Source: an uncultured Lachnospiraceae bacterium (GTDB lineage Bacteria; Bacillota; Clostridia; Lachnospirales; Lachnospiraceae). Taken from it: DNA of 49,470 nt. Numbering within the stretch: position 1 is the first letter of the stretch; each line of letters begins with the position of its first letter. The translations under genes and the position numbers were made by a program. The stretch spans positions 1 to 49,470 of the forward strand of contig CAJUOO010000019.1 in the NCBI GenBank assembly GCA_910588535.1, read 5' to 3'. The notes beneath the pieces are model-generated. The model ran no database searches and had not been told where the DNA came from. It saw nothing but the letters and a program-made list of their open reading frames with translations. Of the stretch, positions 7,722 through 17,586 are shown in pieces.

Positions 7722-10565
7722 CTAACTATTCAAATATTTTTTTACGTATTCTCCTGTATATGATACTGAATTTTCTGCCACCTGTTCAGGAGTACCTTCT
7801 GCAATCACGGTTCCTCCGCGCTCTCCTCCCTCTGGCCCTATATCAATAATATAATCTGCCGTCTTTATCACATCCAAATTATGCTCAATCACAACCACCG
7901 TATTTCCTCCATCTGACAGCCTGCGAAGAATCTCTATCAACTTATGGACATCAGCAAAATGTAATCCTGTGGTAGGTTCATCTAAAATATAGATTGTCTT
8001 TCCTGTGCCTCTTCGGCTCAGCTCTGTCGCCAGCTTAATTCTCTGTGCTTCTCCTCCTGAGAGTGTGGTGGATGGCTGTCCTAACTTTATATAAGAAAGC
8101 CCTACATCATTTAATGTCTCTATTTTCCTGTAGATGCTTGGCACATTCTCAAAGAATTTTAGTGCCTCCTCCACTGTCATTTCAAGCACATCATAGATTG
8201 TTTTTCCTTTATAATGAACCTCTAGCGTCTCTCTGTTGTATCTCTTTCCGCCACAGACCTCACAGGGAACATAGACATCAGGAAGAAAGTGCATCTCAAT
8301 CTTTATAATGCCATCGCCACCGCATGCCTCGCAGCGTCCTCCTTTGATATTAAAACTAAAACGTCCCTTCTGATAGCCTCTTGCCTTTGCGTCTGGCGTC
8401 GCTGCAAATAGATCGCGAATCATATCAAATACTCCCGTGTAGGTCGCTGGGTTGGAGCGCGGTGTTCTTCCAATGGGAGATTGATCAATATTGATCACTT
8501 TGTCAAGCTGTTCCATTCCCAGAATGTCTTTGTGCGATCCGGGTATCATCCTTGCCCGGTTTAGATCTCTTGCCAAGCGCTTATACAGAATTTCATTGAT
8601 AAGAGAGCTTTTTCCTGAACCAGATACACCTGTGACACAGGTCATTATTCCAAGCGGAATCTTTACATTAATATTCTTTAGATTATTTTGCGTGGCACCC
8701 TTCACCGTCAGATAGCCTGTCGGTTTTCTTCTCTCCTTTGGCACTGGAATTTTTATTTTTCCACTTAGATAGGCTCCTGTTATAGATGCCTTATTTTTCA
8801 TAATTTCTTTTGCCGTTCCTTGTGCCACGATCGCACCGCCGTGTGAACCTGCTTTTGGACCGACATCCACAATATAATCTGCTGCCATCATGGTGTCCTC
8901 ATCATGTTCCACCACAATTAAGGTATTTCCCAGATCTCTTAGATGCATTAAGGTATTTAAGAGTTTATCGTTATCTCTCTGGTGCAGGCCGATGCTTGGC
9001 TCGTCCAGAATATAGGCAACTCCCACCAGACCAGAGCCTATCTGTGTGGCTAGACGGATTCTCTGCGCCTCTCCTCCTGACAGACTTCCTGTCGCCCTTG
9101 CAAGTGTCAGATAATCCAAGCCTACATCCATCAAAAATCCTATTCTTGCTCGTATTTCCTTTAAAATTTGCGCACCTATCATCTCCTGCATCTGTGTCAA
9201 TTCAAGATGATTTAAAAATTCCTGAAGTCTTCCGATGGAAAGAGAAGTGATCTCATAGATATTTCTATCCCCCACTGTGACCGCAAGTGCTCCCTTTTTA
9301 AGTCTCTGTCCACCGCAGGTGCGACAGGGTGTCACCTTCATAAAGCTCTCGTACTCTGCCTTTATGGACTCAGACCCAGTCTCCCGATAACGGCGCTCCA
9401 CATTTTTTATCAGTCCCTCAAATGCAACATCATAGGTGCCCTCTCCGCGCTGTCCTTTATAATAGACTTTAACAGAATGTCCCTCTGTTCCATTTAAAAG
9501 AATCCTTTTTACATTCTCAGGATATTCTTCAAATGGTGTATTTAGATCAAAGTGATATTCCTTTGCCAGCGCATTCAAGATCGCTCTGGAATAGCTGCCC
9601 GGATCGGTGCTGGACTGCCATCCTGTCACCACAATCGCCCCCTCCTCAATGCTCAATGAGCGATCTGGTATCATAAGATCTTCGTCAAATTCCATCTTGT
9701 ACCCCAAGCCATAACAGTCTGGGCACGCTCCAAATGGATTATTAAAGGAAAAGCTTCTTGGCTCAATCTCATCTATGCTGATACCACAGTCCGGGCAGGA
9801 GAAACTCTGACTGAAGTTCACAGGCTCTCCGTCCGCTACATCCACTATCATTAGCCCGTCAGAAAGAGCCATTACATTCTCTATAGAATCCGTAAGTCGC
9901 TTCTCAATCCCCTGCTTGACAATCAGACGATCCACCACTATCTCAATATTATGTTTTATATTTTTATCAAGCTTAATCTCCTCAGAAAGCTCGTACATAT
10001 TACCATCTACACGAACTCTGACATATCCGCTCTTTCTTGCATTTTCCAAGACCTTGGCATGTTCTCCCTTTCTTCCGCGAACCACCGGAGATAAAAGCTG
10101 TATCTTTGTCCTCTCTGGCATGGAGAGTATCTGATCCACCATCTCATCAATTGTCTGCTTACGTATCTCTCTGCCACATTTCGGACAGTGTGGGATGCCA
10201 ATTCTCGCATACAGCAGACGAAAATAATCATAGATCTCCGTCACTGTACCTACAGTGGAGCGTGGGTTTCGATTTGTTGATTTCTGATCGATGGAAATAG
10301 CAGGAGGGAGACCATCAATGCTCTCCACATCTGGCTTTTCCATCTGCCCAAGAAATTGTCTTGCATAGGAAGAAAGGGATTCCATATATCTTCTCTGGCC
10401 TTCCGCATAGATTGTATCAAATGCAAGCGAAGATTTTCCCGAACCACTAAGACCTGTCAGCACAACAAATTGATCTCTTGGAATATCCACATCAACATTT
10501 TTTAAATTATGTTCATTTGCACCTCTAATTTTAATATATTTGATTTCCTTTTTTTTCTGCGCCAT
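7722..10565 (-). CDS. uvrA: Excinuclease ABC subunit A
   Basis: UvrA recognises DNA damage in nucleotide excision repair and loads UvrB. The 947-residue protein is normal length. It has two ABC modules: Walker A GLSGSGKSSLAFDT (about 38-51) and GVSGSGKSSLINEI (about 646), signatures LSGGEAQRIRLA and LSGGEAQRIKLA, and Walker B VAYILDEPS and TIYILDEPT. Zn-binding CxxC pairs are present (CPKCG, CPDCG...CPDCYG, CRTCG, CEACGG...CEVCGG). It starts 31 bp after uvrB and is presumably co-transcribed from the SOS-controlled uvrB promoter. Confidence 0.98.
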   Translation of the reverse strand: MAQKKKEIKYIKIRGANEHNLKNVDVDIPRDQFVVLTGLSGSGKSSLAFDTIYAEGQRRYMESLSSYARQFLGQMEKPDVESIDGLPPAISIDQKSTNRNPRSTVGTVTEIYDYFRLLYARIGIPHCPKCGREIRKQTIDEMVDQILSMPERTKIQLLSPVVRGRKGEHAKVLENARKSGYVRVRVDGNMYELSEEIKLDKNIKHNIEIVVDRLIVKQGIEKRLTDSIENVMALSDGLMIVDVADGEPVNFSQSFSCPDCGISIDEIEPRSFSFNNPFGACPDCYGLGYKMEFDEDLMIPDRSLSIEEGAIVVTGWQSSTDPGSYSRAILNALAKEYHFDLNTPFEEYPENVKRILLNGTEGHSVKVYYKGQRGEGTYDVAFEGLIKNVERRYRETGSESIKAEYESFMKVTPCRTCGGQRLKKGALAVTVGDRNIYEITSLSIGRLQEFLNHLELTQMQEMIGAQILKEIRARIGFLMDVGLDYLTLARATGSLSGGEAQRIRLATQIGSGLVGVAYILDEPSIGLHQRDNDKLLNTLMHLRDLGNTLIVVEHDEDTMMAADYIVDVGPKAGSHGGAIVAQGTAKEIMKNKASITGAYLSGKIKIPVPKERRKPTGYLTVKGATQNNLKNINVKIPLGIMTCVTGVSGSGKSSLINEILYKRLARDLNRARMIPGSHKDILGMEQLDKVINIDQSPIGRTPRSNPATYTGVFDMIRDLFAATPDAKARGYQKGRFSFNIKGGRCEACGGDGIIKIEMHFLPDVYVPCEVCGGKRYNRETLEVHYKGKTIYDVLEMTVEEALKFFENVPSIYRKIETLNDVGLSYIKLGQPSTTLSGGEAQRIKLATELSRRGTGKTIYILDEPTTGLHFADVHKLIEILRRLSDGGNTVVVIEHNLDVIKTADYIIDIGPEGGERGGTVIAEGTPEQVAENSVSYTGEYVKKYLNS

Positions 10566-10596
10566 CTGATAACTGTACCTTTCTTCCTGTTTTATT

Positions 10597-12585
10597 TTAA
10601 TTCTCTAATTCCGCAAGATGCTTTTTCAGCTCCACCATCTCATCCCGAAGCTGCGCCGCCAACTCAAAATTAAGCTCCGCCGCTGCCTGATGCATCTTCT
10701 TTGTCACTTCACTTATCAATTTCTCGATTTCTTTTTTGTCCATGGATTCTAGATCCTTGCCGAGACGTTTGTCAATCACATCTGCTGCTTTGGAAATACT
10801 GATCAGATCTCTCACTGCTTTCTTTATCGTAGTTGGAGTAATGCCATGCTCCTCATTATATTTCTGCTGAAGCTGGCGTCGGCGCTGTGTCTCCTCCACC
10901 GCCGCTCTCATAGAATCTGTCATATTATCCGCATACATAATCACATGTCCTTCAACATTTCTCGCGGCACGCCCTATTGTCTGGATCAGCGAGGTCTCAG
11001 AGCGCAAAAATCCCTCTTTATCTGCATCTAAGATCGCAACCAGAGAGATCTCAGGAATATCCAATCCTTCCCGAAGCAGATTGATCCCAACCAAAACGTC
11101 AAACACATCCAATCTCATATCGCGAATAATCTGCGATCGCTCCAATGTATCAATATCAGAGTGAAGATATTTTACTCGGATTCCCACCTCTCTCATATAA
11201 TCTGTCAGATCCTCCGCCATCCTTTTGGTCAGAGTAGTGACAAGAACCTTATTCTTCTTTTCCACCTCTTTGTTAATCTCCGCTATCAGATCATCAATCT
11301 GACCCTCCACCGGTCGAACGGAGATCTCTGGATCAAGCAGTCCTGTCGGACGAATAATCTGCTCTGTGCGGAGTAATTCATGCATCTTCTCATATTCCGA
11401 TGGTGTTGCTGACACAAACATCATCTGATTAATTTTGGACTCAAACTCTCCAAAATTTAATGGGCGATTGTCCTTCGCAGAAGGGAGACGAAACCCATAT
11501 TCAACCAATGTCGTCTTTCTTGACTGATCCCCGGCATACATGCCACGCACCTGAGGAACTGTAATATGTGACTCGTCCACGATAATCAGATAATCCTCTG
11601 GAAAGAAATCCATAAGAGTATAAGGGGTCTGCCCCGGCTCCAATCCATTCAAATGTCTGGAATAATTCTCAATTCCAGAGCAAAAACCCGTCTCCCTGAG
11701 CATCTCTATATCAAAATTCGTCCTCTCGGAGATTCTCTGTGCCTCCAAAAGCTTGTCCTCGCTCTTAAAATATTGTATACGCTCTTTAAGTTCCGCGCTG
11801 ATAGCCTGAATAGCAGGCTCCATCGCTGTGGGATCCACCACATAATGCGAGGCAGGATAGATATAAGCATGTTCCAATATATATTTGATCTCTCCTGTCA
11901 CGACATTGACCTCCGTGATTCGATCAATCTCGTCTCCAAAAAACTCCACACGAATCGCCGTATCACTGGCAGAGGGCAAGAAAATCTCCAACACATCCCC
12001 TCTCACCCGAAAGGTCGCCCGCTTAAAGTCCATATCGTTCCTTGTATATTGTATCTCAATTAATTTTGCTATAATCTCATCTCTGTCACGAATCATACCC
12101 GGACGCAGAGAGATAGTCATATTTTGATAAAACTCAGGATTACCTATTCCATAGATACAAGAAACACTGGCCACCACAATCACATCTCGTCTTTCTGCGA
12201 GCGCTGAGGTAGCAGAGTGGCGGAGCTTGTCAATCTCCTCATTGATAGAAGAATCCTTCTCAATATAGGTATCTGTAGAAGGAACATATGCCTCAGGTTG
12301 ATAGTAATCATAATAGGACACGAAATATTCCACTGCATTATTCGGGAAAAATTCCTTGAACTCACCATATAATTGAGCTGCCAATGTCTTGTTATGTGCT
12401 ATTACAAGCGTCGGTTTATTTAATTGTTGGATAACGTTTGCCATCGTAAAGGTTTTACCAGAACCAGTAACACCCAAAAGTGTTTGAAATTGGTTGCCTT
12501 CTTGAAACCCTTTTACTAATTCCTCGATCGCCTGTGGTTGATCGCCTGTGGGGGCGTATTGCGATACTAGTTCAAAATGATCCAT
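10597..12585 (-). CDS. uvrB: Excinuclease ABC subunit B
   Basis: UvrB is the damage-verifying helicase-like subunit that recruits UvrC. The start is the ATG at 12585 (MDHFELVSQYAPTGDQPQA), with GGAGAG 6 bases upstream; an ATG five codons earlier overlaps that site. The protein has 662 residues, with Walker A GVTGSGKTFT (about 38-47), the beta-hairpin region YYDYYQPEAY, helicase motif DESH, and a C-terminal UVR domain around NFELAAQLRDEM. It is first in the uvrBA operon, behind an SOS box. Confidence 0.98.
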   Translation of the reverse strand: MDHFELVSQYAPTGDQPQAIEELVKGFQEGNQFQTLLGVTGSGKTFTMANVIQQLNKPTLVIAHNKTLAAQLYGEFKEFFPNNAVEYFVSYYDYYQPEAYVPSTDTYIEKDSSINEEIDKLRHSATSALAERRDVIVVASVSCIYGIGNPEFYQNMTISLRPGMIRDRDEIIAKLIEIQYTRNDMDFKRATFRVRGDVLEIFLPSASDTAIRVEFFGDEIDRITEVNVVTGEIKYILEHAYIYPASHYVVDPTAMEPAIQAISAELKERIQYFKSEDKLLEAQRISERTNFDIEMLRETGFCSGIENYSRHLNGLEPGQTPYTLMDFFPEDYLIIVDESHITVPQVRGMYAGDQSRKTTLVEYGFRLPSAKDNRPLNFGEFESKINQMMFVSATPSEYEKMHELLRTEQIIRPTGLLDPEISVRPVEGQIDDLIAEINKEVEKKNKVLVTTLTKRMAEDLTDYMREVGIRVKYLHSDIDTLERSQIIRDMRLDVFDVLVGINLLREGLDIPEISLVAILDADKEGFLRSETSLIQTIGRAARNVEGHVIMYADNMTDSMRAAVEETQRRRQLQQKYNEEHGITPTTIKKAVRDLISISKAADVIDKRLGKDLESMDKKEIEKLISEVTKKMHQAAAELNFELAAQLRDEMVELKKHLAELEN

Positions 12586-12682
12586 GATAAATCTCTCCAT
12601 CTTCTATAATAAACTATTTCCAAAAAAACAGTGTATATAAGTAAAATTTTCCAATTTTTCTTTTGGTACAATCTGGTTTTTT

Positions 12683-12711
12683 ATTATAACATAATAATTA
12701 AAAAATGTACA
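12683..12711 (-). promoter_or_regulatory. Promoter of uvrBA
   Basis: On the minus strand TGTACA (12706-12711), a 17-bp spacer and a perfect TATAAT (12683-12688). The -35 match is moderate (4 of 6). The LexA box lies just upstream of the -35. Confidence 0.65.
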
Positions 12712-12720
12712 GATCAACTT

Positions 12721-12733
12721 CGAACTTTTGTTC
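12721..12733 (-). promoter_or_regulatory. LexA (SOS) box upstream of uvrB
   Basis: CGAACTTTTGTTC matches the Gram-positive SOS operator CGAAC-N4-GTTC. It lies about 135 bp upstream of the uvrB start and about 10 bp from the -35 hexamer, so damage-inducible control of uvrBA is expected. The rest of the gap, 12734-12968, is A+T-rich with no gene or clear signal. Confidence 0.85.
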
Positions 12734-12968
12734 TATTTTTTTCCATTAAATACCAATTCTATTAAATAACATTCTAATTTAATAATATAGTTATACAGAT
12801 AACCTCCTATAGCACTTTGGCAGAAAGGAAATAACAGAAAATTTACGATTTTCACAGCTCCATCTCAAGAAGCTATTTGTATAAAATGATTTAATATGGA
12901 ACCTTTATAGTATCACGAAAAATGGGATTTAATATAATTGAATATAAGAATAAACCAGAATATCACAT

Positions 12969-13005
12969 AAAAAATCCGCAGGACAGCTCTCTGCCATGCG
13001 GATTT
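12969..13005 (-). terminator. Terminator of mgtC
   Basis: On the minus strand AAATCCGCA and TGCGGATTT form a 9-bp stem followed by TTTT. A second short complementarity lies inside the loop. It begins 16 bases after the mgtC stop codon. Confidence 0.85.
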
Positions 13006-13020
13006 CTCTCTTTCATAATA

Positions 13021-13536
13021 TTATGCATCATCTTTATGAAACTTTGTATTAATATAACGTTCGATCTTTCTAAATTTTGATAAAGTCAAAAATACTGCTA
13101 TTGTAAAAACGATCGCGGCAGCATAGAACCCTATGCCAATACTTAATCCAATGCAGGCTGATGCCCAAAGTCCCGCCGCTGTGGTCAATCCCCTGATCTT
13201 TTCTCTGCTTGAAATAATACCTCCTGCACCCAGAAATCCAATGCCACTTATCACCTGTGCACCCAGCCTTGCCGGATCACCCGTTCCAAAGTAATTTTGC
13301 ATATATTGTCCTGTCAGCATAACAACTGTCGCTCCCAAGCACACCAACATATAAGTCCTCATGCCAGCCACCTGATGTGCACGGCTTCTCTCAATTCCAA
13401 TCACCCCACCACAAATCATGCTTAAAGCAACACGCAGACATATAGAAACAGCATTGATATCCGCAAGATAAGCTATCAATCCTTCCATATTAATACTCTG
13501 GACAGCACTTAATAATCCACATAAAAAACTTTCCAA
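13021..13536 (-). CDS. MgtC/SapB-family membrane protein
   Basis: A protein of 171 residues with an N-terminal hydrophobic MgtC domain of about four to five helices. Diagnostic segments are GGVIGIERSRAHQVAGMRTYMLVCLGA and VISGIGFLGAGGII, and the acidic/arginine motif R-x-x-GLRT/MRT is present. MgtC proteins are inner-membrane factors linked to Mg2+ limitation and ATP-synthase control in pathogens; the role in commensals is unclear. The start is TTG at 13536, with GGAGGT 7 bases upstream. The 115-bp leader carries a hairpin repeat. It is probably a separate transcription unit from the transporter operon upstream. Confidence 0.88.
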   Translation of the reverse strand: MESFLCGLLSAVQSINMEGLIAYLADINAVSICLRVALSMICGGVIGIERSRAHQVAGMRTYMLVCLGATVVMLTGQYMQNYFGTGDPARLGAQVISGIGFLGAGGIISSREKIRGLTTAAGLWASACIGLSIGIGFYAAAIVFTIAVFLTLSKFRKIERYINTKFHKDDA

Positions 13537-13560
13537 AAAATCACCTCCCGATGCACAAAT

Positions 13561-13603
13561 CTACGCAATCGAGCAGGAGAAAACCTGCTCTCCCACCCAC
13601 GCG
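13561..13603 (-). repeat. Dispersed short hairpin repeat, copy in the mgtC leader
   Basis: On the minus strand GCGTGGG is followed by GAGCAGG, a loop and CCTGCTC-GAT, a perfect 7-bp stem. Similar arrangements occur at 34288-34340 and 48445-48483, where GAGTAGGGG/CCCCTACTT and GAGCAGGG/CCCTTACTC take the stem position. Confidence 0.45.
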
Positions 13604-13651
13604 CTGAGCACCAAACCAGATGCTGTTCTCTTTTGCATAATATACTTTTAT

Positions 13652-14827
13652 TTACTGATATCTTGAATAATCCTCCAGCGTAAACAACCCATATGCTCTG
13701 GCAGCACCAACATATACATATTTATATTCATTACTTTTTGCTTCCACATTTCCACTGCTCGCTGAATGAATTATAATATCATAATGATTCGCCTCTGCAT
13801 ATGCCTTAAAGATGCAATCTGCTCTCATAACCTGTCCAGCCGATGCAACTATCAATAAGTTGTCAAACCCATATTCATCTATATGTTTAAATATACCAAT
13901 TGCATTGCCAACCGTATCTCTCGCCTCAAGATCAAGCAATATCCTATCCTCTGCGATCTCCCATGTACTTCCCTCTGGTTCAAGACCAAGACCAATAGCT
14001 AAATCTGTGGAATTTTTAAGCAAATATTCCTTCATAACAGTTGCCTCTGCAAATTCGTAATCAACTGGTCCACCAGAAATAATTATTTTTGCATCAGGAC
14101 AAAAATACGCTGCCTTCACTGCTTCTTTTAACCGCAATACAGCCGATGCAGTTAATTCGCCGCTCGCCGTAGGGGAAACTCCCAACAAAGCAATCGCATC
14201 ATAGGGAAGATTCTCCGTATTTTCTAATCCATTCCCATGCTCTTCACTGCGCCATGTATCCACCTTTTCCATCAGCGAAACAAGATCTTGATAGCACTCC
14301 TCCGACACATTTTTTAACGCTAGAAGTCGTTGTTCTGATTGCTCCTCATTGCCCATAAAATGCTTTACATAGGCGGATAACCCCAGCGCATATATATCAT
14401 CATGATTTACCCGAAGTATATTATCTAGCGCCGCCAGCGCCTCATTATATTTAGAATTTGTCAGATAAACCTCTGCCTGAAGTCTGTAGGTATTGAGATG
14501 TCCGGGATTTTCCTGTGCCTTTTGAGCCAGTGATGTATATAGCTCCTCCCACCTCCATTGACGAAACATCTTTACCTGCTCAGCTAAATACTTATCACTC
14601 TCATACGAGGTAGCATATACTGTCACAAGATTTTCGATGGCCTCTCCTCTTGTTGAGCTCTCTTTTGCACTTGGAACTGGCATGGGATCGGTCAGGGCAA
14701 ACTCTAATGTCTCATTAATAAAGCTATCTGGAATCTTCTCATCCAAGCTTTTTCCACAACCAGTGATACTGAGAACAATCGCTATAATAGCTGCTATTAC
14801 AACAAGTAGATTACAACCTTTGCTCAT
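13652..14827 (-). CDS. Lipoprotein with TPR-like region and YdcF/SanA-type (DUF218) domain
   Basis: A protein of 391 residues. Signal peptide with lipobox ITGC at about residue 25, so it is probably anchored outside the membrane. The central part (about 80-180) has TPR-like helical pairs (HLNTYRLQAEVYLTNSKYNEALAALD). The C-terminal half (about 205-385) resembles the DUF218/YdcF fold: DAIALLGVSP, then KIIISGGPVDYEFAEATVMKEYL, then LLIVASAGQVMRADCIFKAY. DUF218 proteins have been tied to envelope functions and nucleotide-like ligands, but no reaction can be assigned. The ATG at 14827 has AAGGAG upstream; an earlier ATG lacks one. It is the last gene of the seven-gene transporter operon, 33 bp behind the GDPD gene. 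Confidence 0.75.
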   Translation of the reverse strand: MSKGCNLLVVIAAIIAIVLSITGCGKSLDEKIPDSFINETLEFALTDPMPVPSAKESSTRGEAIENLVTVYATSYESDKYLAEQVKMFRQWRWEELYTSLAQKAQENPGHLNTYRLQAEVYLTNSKYNEALAALDNILRVNHDDIYALGLSAYVKHFMGNEEQSEQRLLALKNVSEECYQDLVSLMEKVDTWRSEEHGNGLENTENLPYDAIALLGVSPTASGELTASAVLRLKEAVKAAYFCPDAKIIISGGPVDYEFAEATVMKEYLLKNSTDLAIGLGLEPEGSTWEIAEDRILLDLEARDTVGNAIGIFKHIDEYGFDNLLIVASAGQVMRADCIFKAYAEANHYDIIIHSASSGNVEAKSNEYKYVYVGAARAYGLFTLEDYSRYQ

Positions 14828-14860
14828 AATTCTCCTTCGTCCTTTCCTCATAGTAAAGTA

Positions 14861-15739
14861 CTATTCGTCATCCATATTGCTTTCTAAGCTGTCTCTATAA
14901 TTAGAAAGTAACGATGGCCAATCTGTCTGTATAATATCTACATTCTTGTGGATAAGAACACCCCAGCCTTTATCAAAACCTTCTTTCAACGATCTCTCAT
15001 CATCGTAGCCGGCACATAATATATGCCTATCCAAACAGGACAATGTAATGGCATTAAACCAGACAAAATATCCCTTGTCATGCAATTCTTCAATTAAACT
15101 GTCCTGCCACATATCATCTTCTTCACTCTTAGCAATTAACTCAAATCCAACCACATTGATATTTTCATAAGACAACACAAGCTCAATATCCTCCAATGTC
15201 TTGACAATTGCCATAAACATAAACTTGGTCGGCTCTTTCTCGTATTTATCAAGAATTTCCTTTTTAGCTGGAGCTTTTAAAAGTGCCTGCTGTACACAAT
15301 GTGGATACTGGTTCATCAGTGCAAATGTCTCCTCAAGCTTATTCCAAGAGCGATCTACATTGTAAAGTTCCCCATCTGTAAACTCCTGAAAAACACCTTC
15401 CAGACTTTGTACATGACATCCCGACGGCTCCCAGATAGAATTGTATTGCTTGAACTCATCAATTGCACTAGAACTAAATTCTTCTATATTTCTATGTAGT
15501 CGAAGATTCAATTCTTCTGTTGTATCATGATAACAGTACAATTTCCCATCTGTCGATTTGGACACATCCAACTCAAACATATCTGCCCCAAGCATCAGTG
15601 AAGTCTTAAAAGCAAGTATTGTATTCTCCACACAATTTCCACCTGCACCTCCCCGATGCTGAGCAATGAAAAATCTTTTCTCTGCAAGCTTCTTATTTAA
15701 ATTCGCATTGATCTCTTTATACTTTTCTTTTCCAATCAT
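14861..15739 (-). CDS. Glycerophosphodiester phosphodiesterase family protein
   Basis: A GDPD-fold protein of 292 residues without a signal peptide, so cytoplasmic. Catalytic residues of the family are in place: His28-Arg29 in QHRGG, Glu38-Asn39 in VENT, Glu56-Leu-Asp58 in FELDV, and His71-Asp72 in YHD. Family enzymes hydrolyse glycerophosphodiesters to glycerol-3-phosphate and an alcohol, though relatives act on other phosphodiesters. It lies 5 bp behind the ABC permease gene in an operon that also encodes a SurE nucleotidase. The likely job is breakdown of an imported phosphodiester, but the real substrate is unknown. Confidence 0.85.
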   Translation of the reverse strand: MIGKEKYKEINANLNKKLAEKRFFIAQHRGGAGGNCVENTILAFKTSLMLGADMFELDVSKSTDGKLYCYHDTTEELNLRLHRNIEEFSSSAIDEFKQYNSIWEPSGCHVQSLEGVFQEFTDGELYNVDRSWNKLEETFALMNQYPHCVQQALLKAPAKKEILDKYEKEPTKFMFMAIVKTLEDIELVLSYENINVVGFELIAKSEEDDMWQDSLIEELHDKGYFVWFNAITLSCLDRHILCAGYDDERSLKEGFDKGWGVLIHKNVDIIQTDWPSLLSNYRDSLESNMDDE

Positions 15740-15744
15740 ATTTT

Positions 15745-17568
15745 CTACCCTTTACTCTCTGCTCTAAGTTTTTTCATCTTCTCTATCTGCCTCACCATGC
15801 GCTTTGTCTTTCTCGCATGATTGGATACACCTTTTCTTCCATAGACAAAATACACGACTATCCCGGCAACTATCATCATAATCACCGCATAAACAAAGGA
15901 TACTGCTGTGGAATTTGGATCATAATTATCAGTTGTCAGTGTCTTAATTGTCACACCTAAGGTATTTACTGTTGTAGGAGACAATAACACTGATATATCA
16001 TATTCTCCTAATGTTCCATTAAATTCAAGAGCCCAGAGTGCCAAAATTGTCGGAATAATAATTGGCAACAGCACCCGAACAAATGTATACATTCCATTTG
16101 CTCCCAGATTCCTCGCCGCATCCTCCAAGGAATCATCAATGGAATAAAAAGCTGCTTTGGTCATACGAAGTGTATATGGAATCTTATTCACCACATAGCC
16201 AATAATCAACAACAACATCGTACCTCCCAATGTCATCCCAAACACCGTCCACTGGCGAGTATTATAAGTCTGCAGTAAGCCTACCGAAATAAGAATTGCC
16301 GGGAGCAGCCATGGAATCAGCAGAAAAAATTCCAAAGATCTTGCCATCTTGTTCTGCTTATACTTAGTAATAATTCTACACGCAAACAAAATAATTGCAA
16401 TTACAAGCGTCACTGACACGGCACTCAAAAATATAGATGTCAGCATAGGTCCATAATTATCAGGATTAGAAAATACCATCTTATAATTATCCAAAGTAAA
16501 TGCACTTAAGCTTAACGTGCCTGTATTGATAGAGTACGTATCTGTAAAGGAAAACAATACAATCATGCAAAGTGGTGATATATAGATTAAAAATAACACA
16601 TAGCCAATCACATGCATCAGAACATTGCCGATCGGATTTTTGATTTTCTGCTTTACTATCCGTGTTTTCACCTTAGAGATAGACATATAATGACCTCTTC
16701 TCTCTATATAGTTCAGTCCCATAAGAAGTGCAAATGTGATAAGTCCCAAGAAAATGGAAAGCACCGAGCCCAAGTTTCTTGTATAATCCATTTTTACAAA
16801 GGTTATAACAATTGGATTAATGGTCTGGAACGATTCTCCTCCTACAATCAAAGGTGCTGCCATAGCACATAAACCTTTGATAAATGTCAAAATAGTAATT
16901 GATAGATAAGAGGGTGCCAAAGTTGGAAATACTACCTTAAAAAGTGTCCTTGTCGTACTTGCACCCATATTCTGCGCCGCCTCAATTGTCTGATAATCAA
17001 TCTGATGTAGCGCATTTCTCAAGAATACCACATGATTTGTCGTACATGCAAATGTCATAATAAACAGTACGGCACCATATCCTTCAAACCAATTATGTTC
17101 CAATACAGGAAAAATGGACTGTAAAAGCTTAGTGACAAGCCCCACCTCTCCATAGAGAAATTTAAAACCAGAAACCAGAATCATTCCACCATATATCATA
17201 GTCGACATATAACCGATCCTGAGAATCTTTGCACCTTTTATATCAAAATATTCAGTAATAAATACCGCCAGCGTGCCGACTACATTTACAGTAACACACA
17301 TAGAAAGTGCTAAAATAAAGGAATTTTTAATTGCCCCCATCGCGCGATCGGATTCGATAACTTTCTTTATATTATCAACCAGATGACCCCCAAACATAAC
17401 ATCCGCAAATAAATTTAGATTGGGATAAATCAAAAATGAGAAAATAAACCACGCAAACAAAACTCCTTCTATAAGTAGAAAAATATTCCCTGTATTTCTG
17501 AAAAATTTCTTAAAACTGAATTTCTCTCTGGGACACGCTGATACACTCCTTGCCTTTTGAAATGCCAT
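15745..17568 (-). CDS. ABC transporter permease, two fused permease domains
   Basis: A protein of 607 residues with about twelve membrane helices in two halves. Each half has an EAA loop for contact with the ATPase: EAAQNMGASTTRTLFKVVFP (about 197-216) and DAARNLGANGMYTFVRVLLP (about 485-504). This fused arrangement is typical of the FbpB/AfuB/PhnU type. Members transport Fe3+, sugar phosphates (AfuABC) or 2-aminoethylphosphonate, so the substrate cannot be read from the permease. The enzyme genes around it favour an organophosphate. It lies 18 bp behind the ATPase gene. Confidence 0.9.
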   Translation of the reverse strand: MAFQKARSVSACPREKFSFKKFFRNTGNIFLLIEGVLFAWFIFSFLIYPNLNLFADVMFGGHLVDNIKKVIESDRAMGAIKNSFILALSMCVTVNVVGTLAVFITEYFDIKGAKILRIGYMSTMIYGGMILVSGFKFLYGEVGLVTKLLQSIFPVLEHNWFEGYGAVLFIMTFACTTNHVVFLRNALHQIDYQTIEAAQNMGASTTRTLFKVVFPTLAPSYLSITILTFIKGLCAMAAPLIVGGESFQTINPIVITFVKMDYTRNLGSVLSIFLGLITFALLMGLNYIERRGHYMSISKVKTRIVKQKIKNPIGNVLMHVIGYVLFLIYISPLCMIVLFSFTDTYSINTGTLSLSAFTLDNYKMVFSNPDNYGPMLTSIFLSAVSVTLVIAIILFACRIITKYKQNKMARSLEFFLLIPWLLPAILISVGLLQTYNTRQWTVFGMTLGGTMLLLIIGYVVNKIPYTLRMTKAAFYSIDDSLEDAARNLGANGMYTFVRVLLPIIIPTILALWALEFNGTLGEYDISVLLSPTTVNTLGVTIKTLTTDNYDPNSTAVSFVYAVIMMIVAGIVVYFVYGRKGVSNHARKTKRMVRQIEKMKKLRAESKG

Positions 17569-17586
17569 TACCTTCCTCCTTATATT

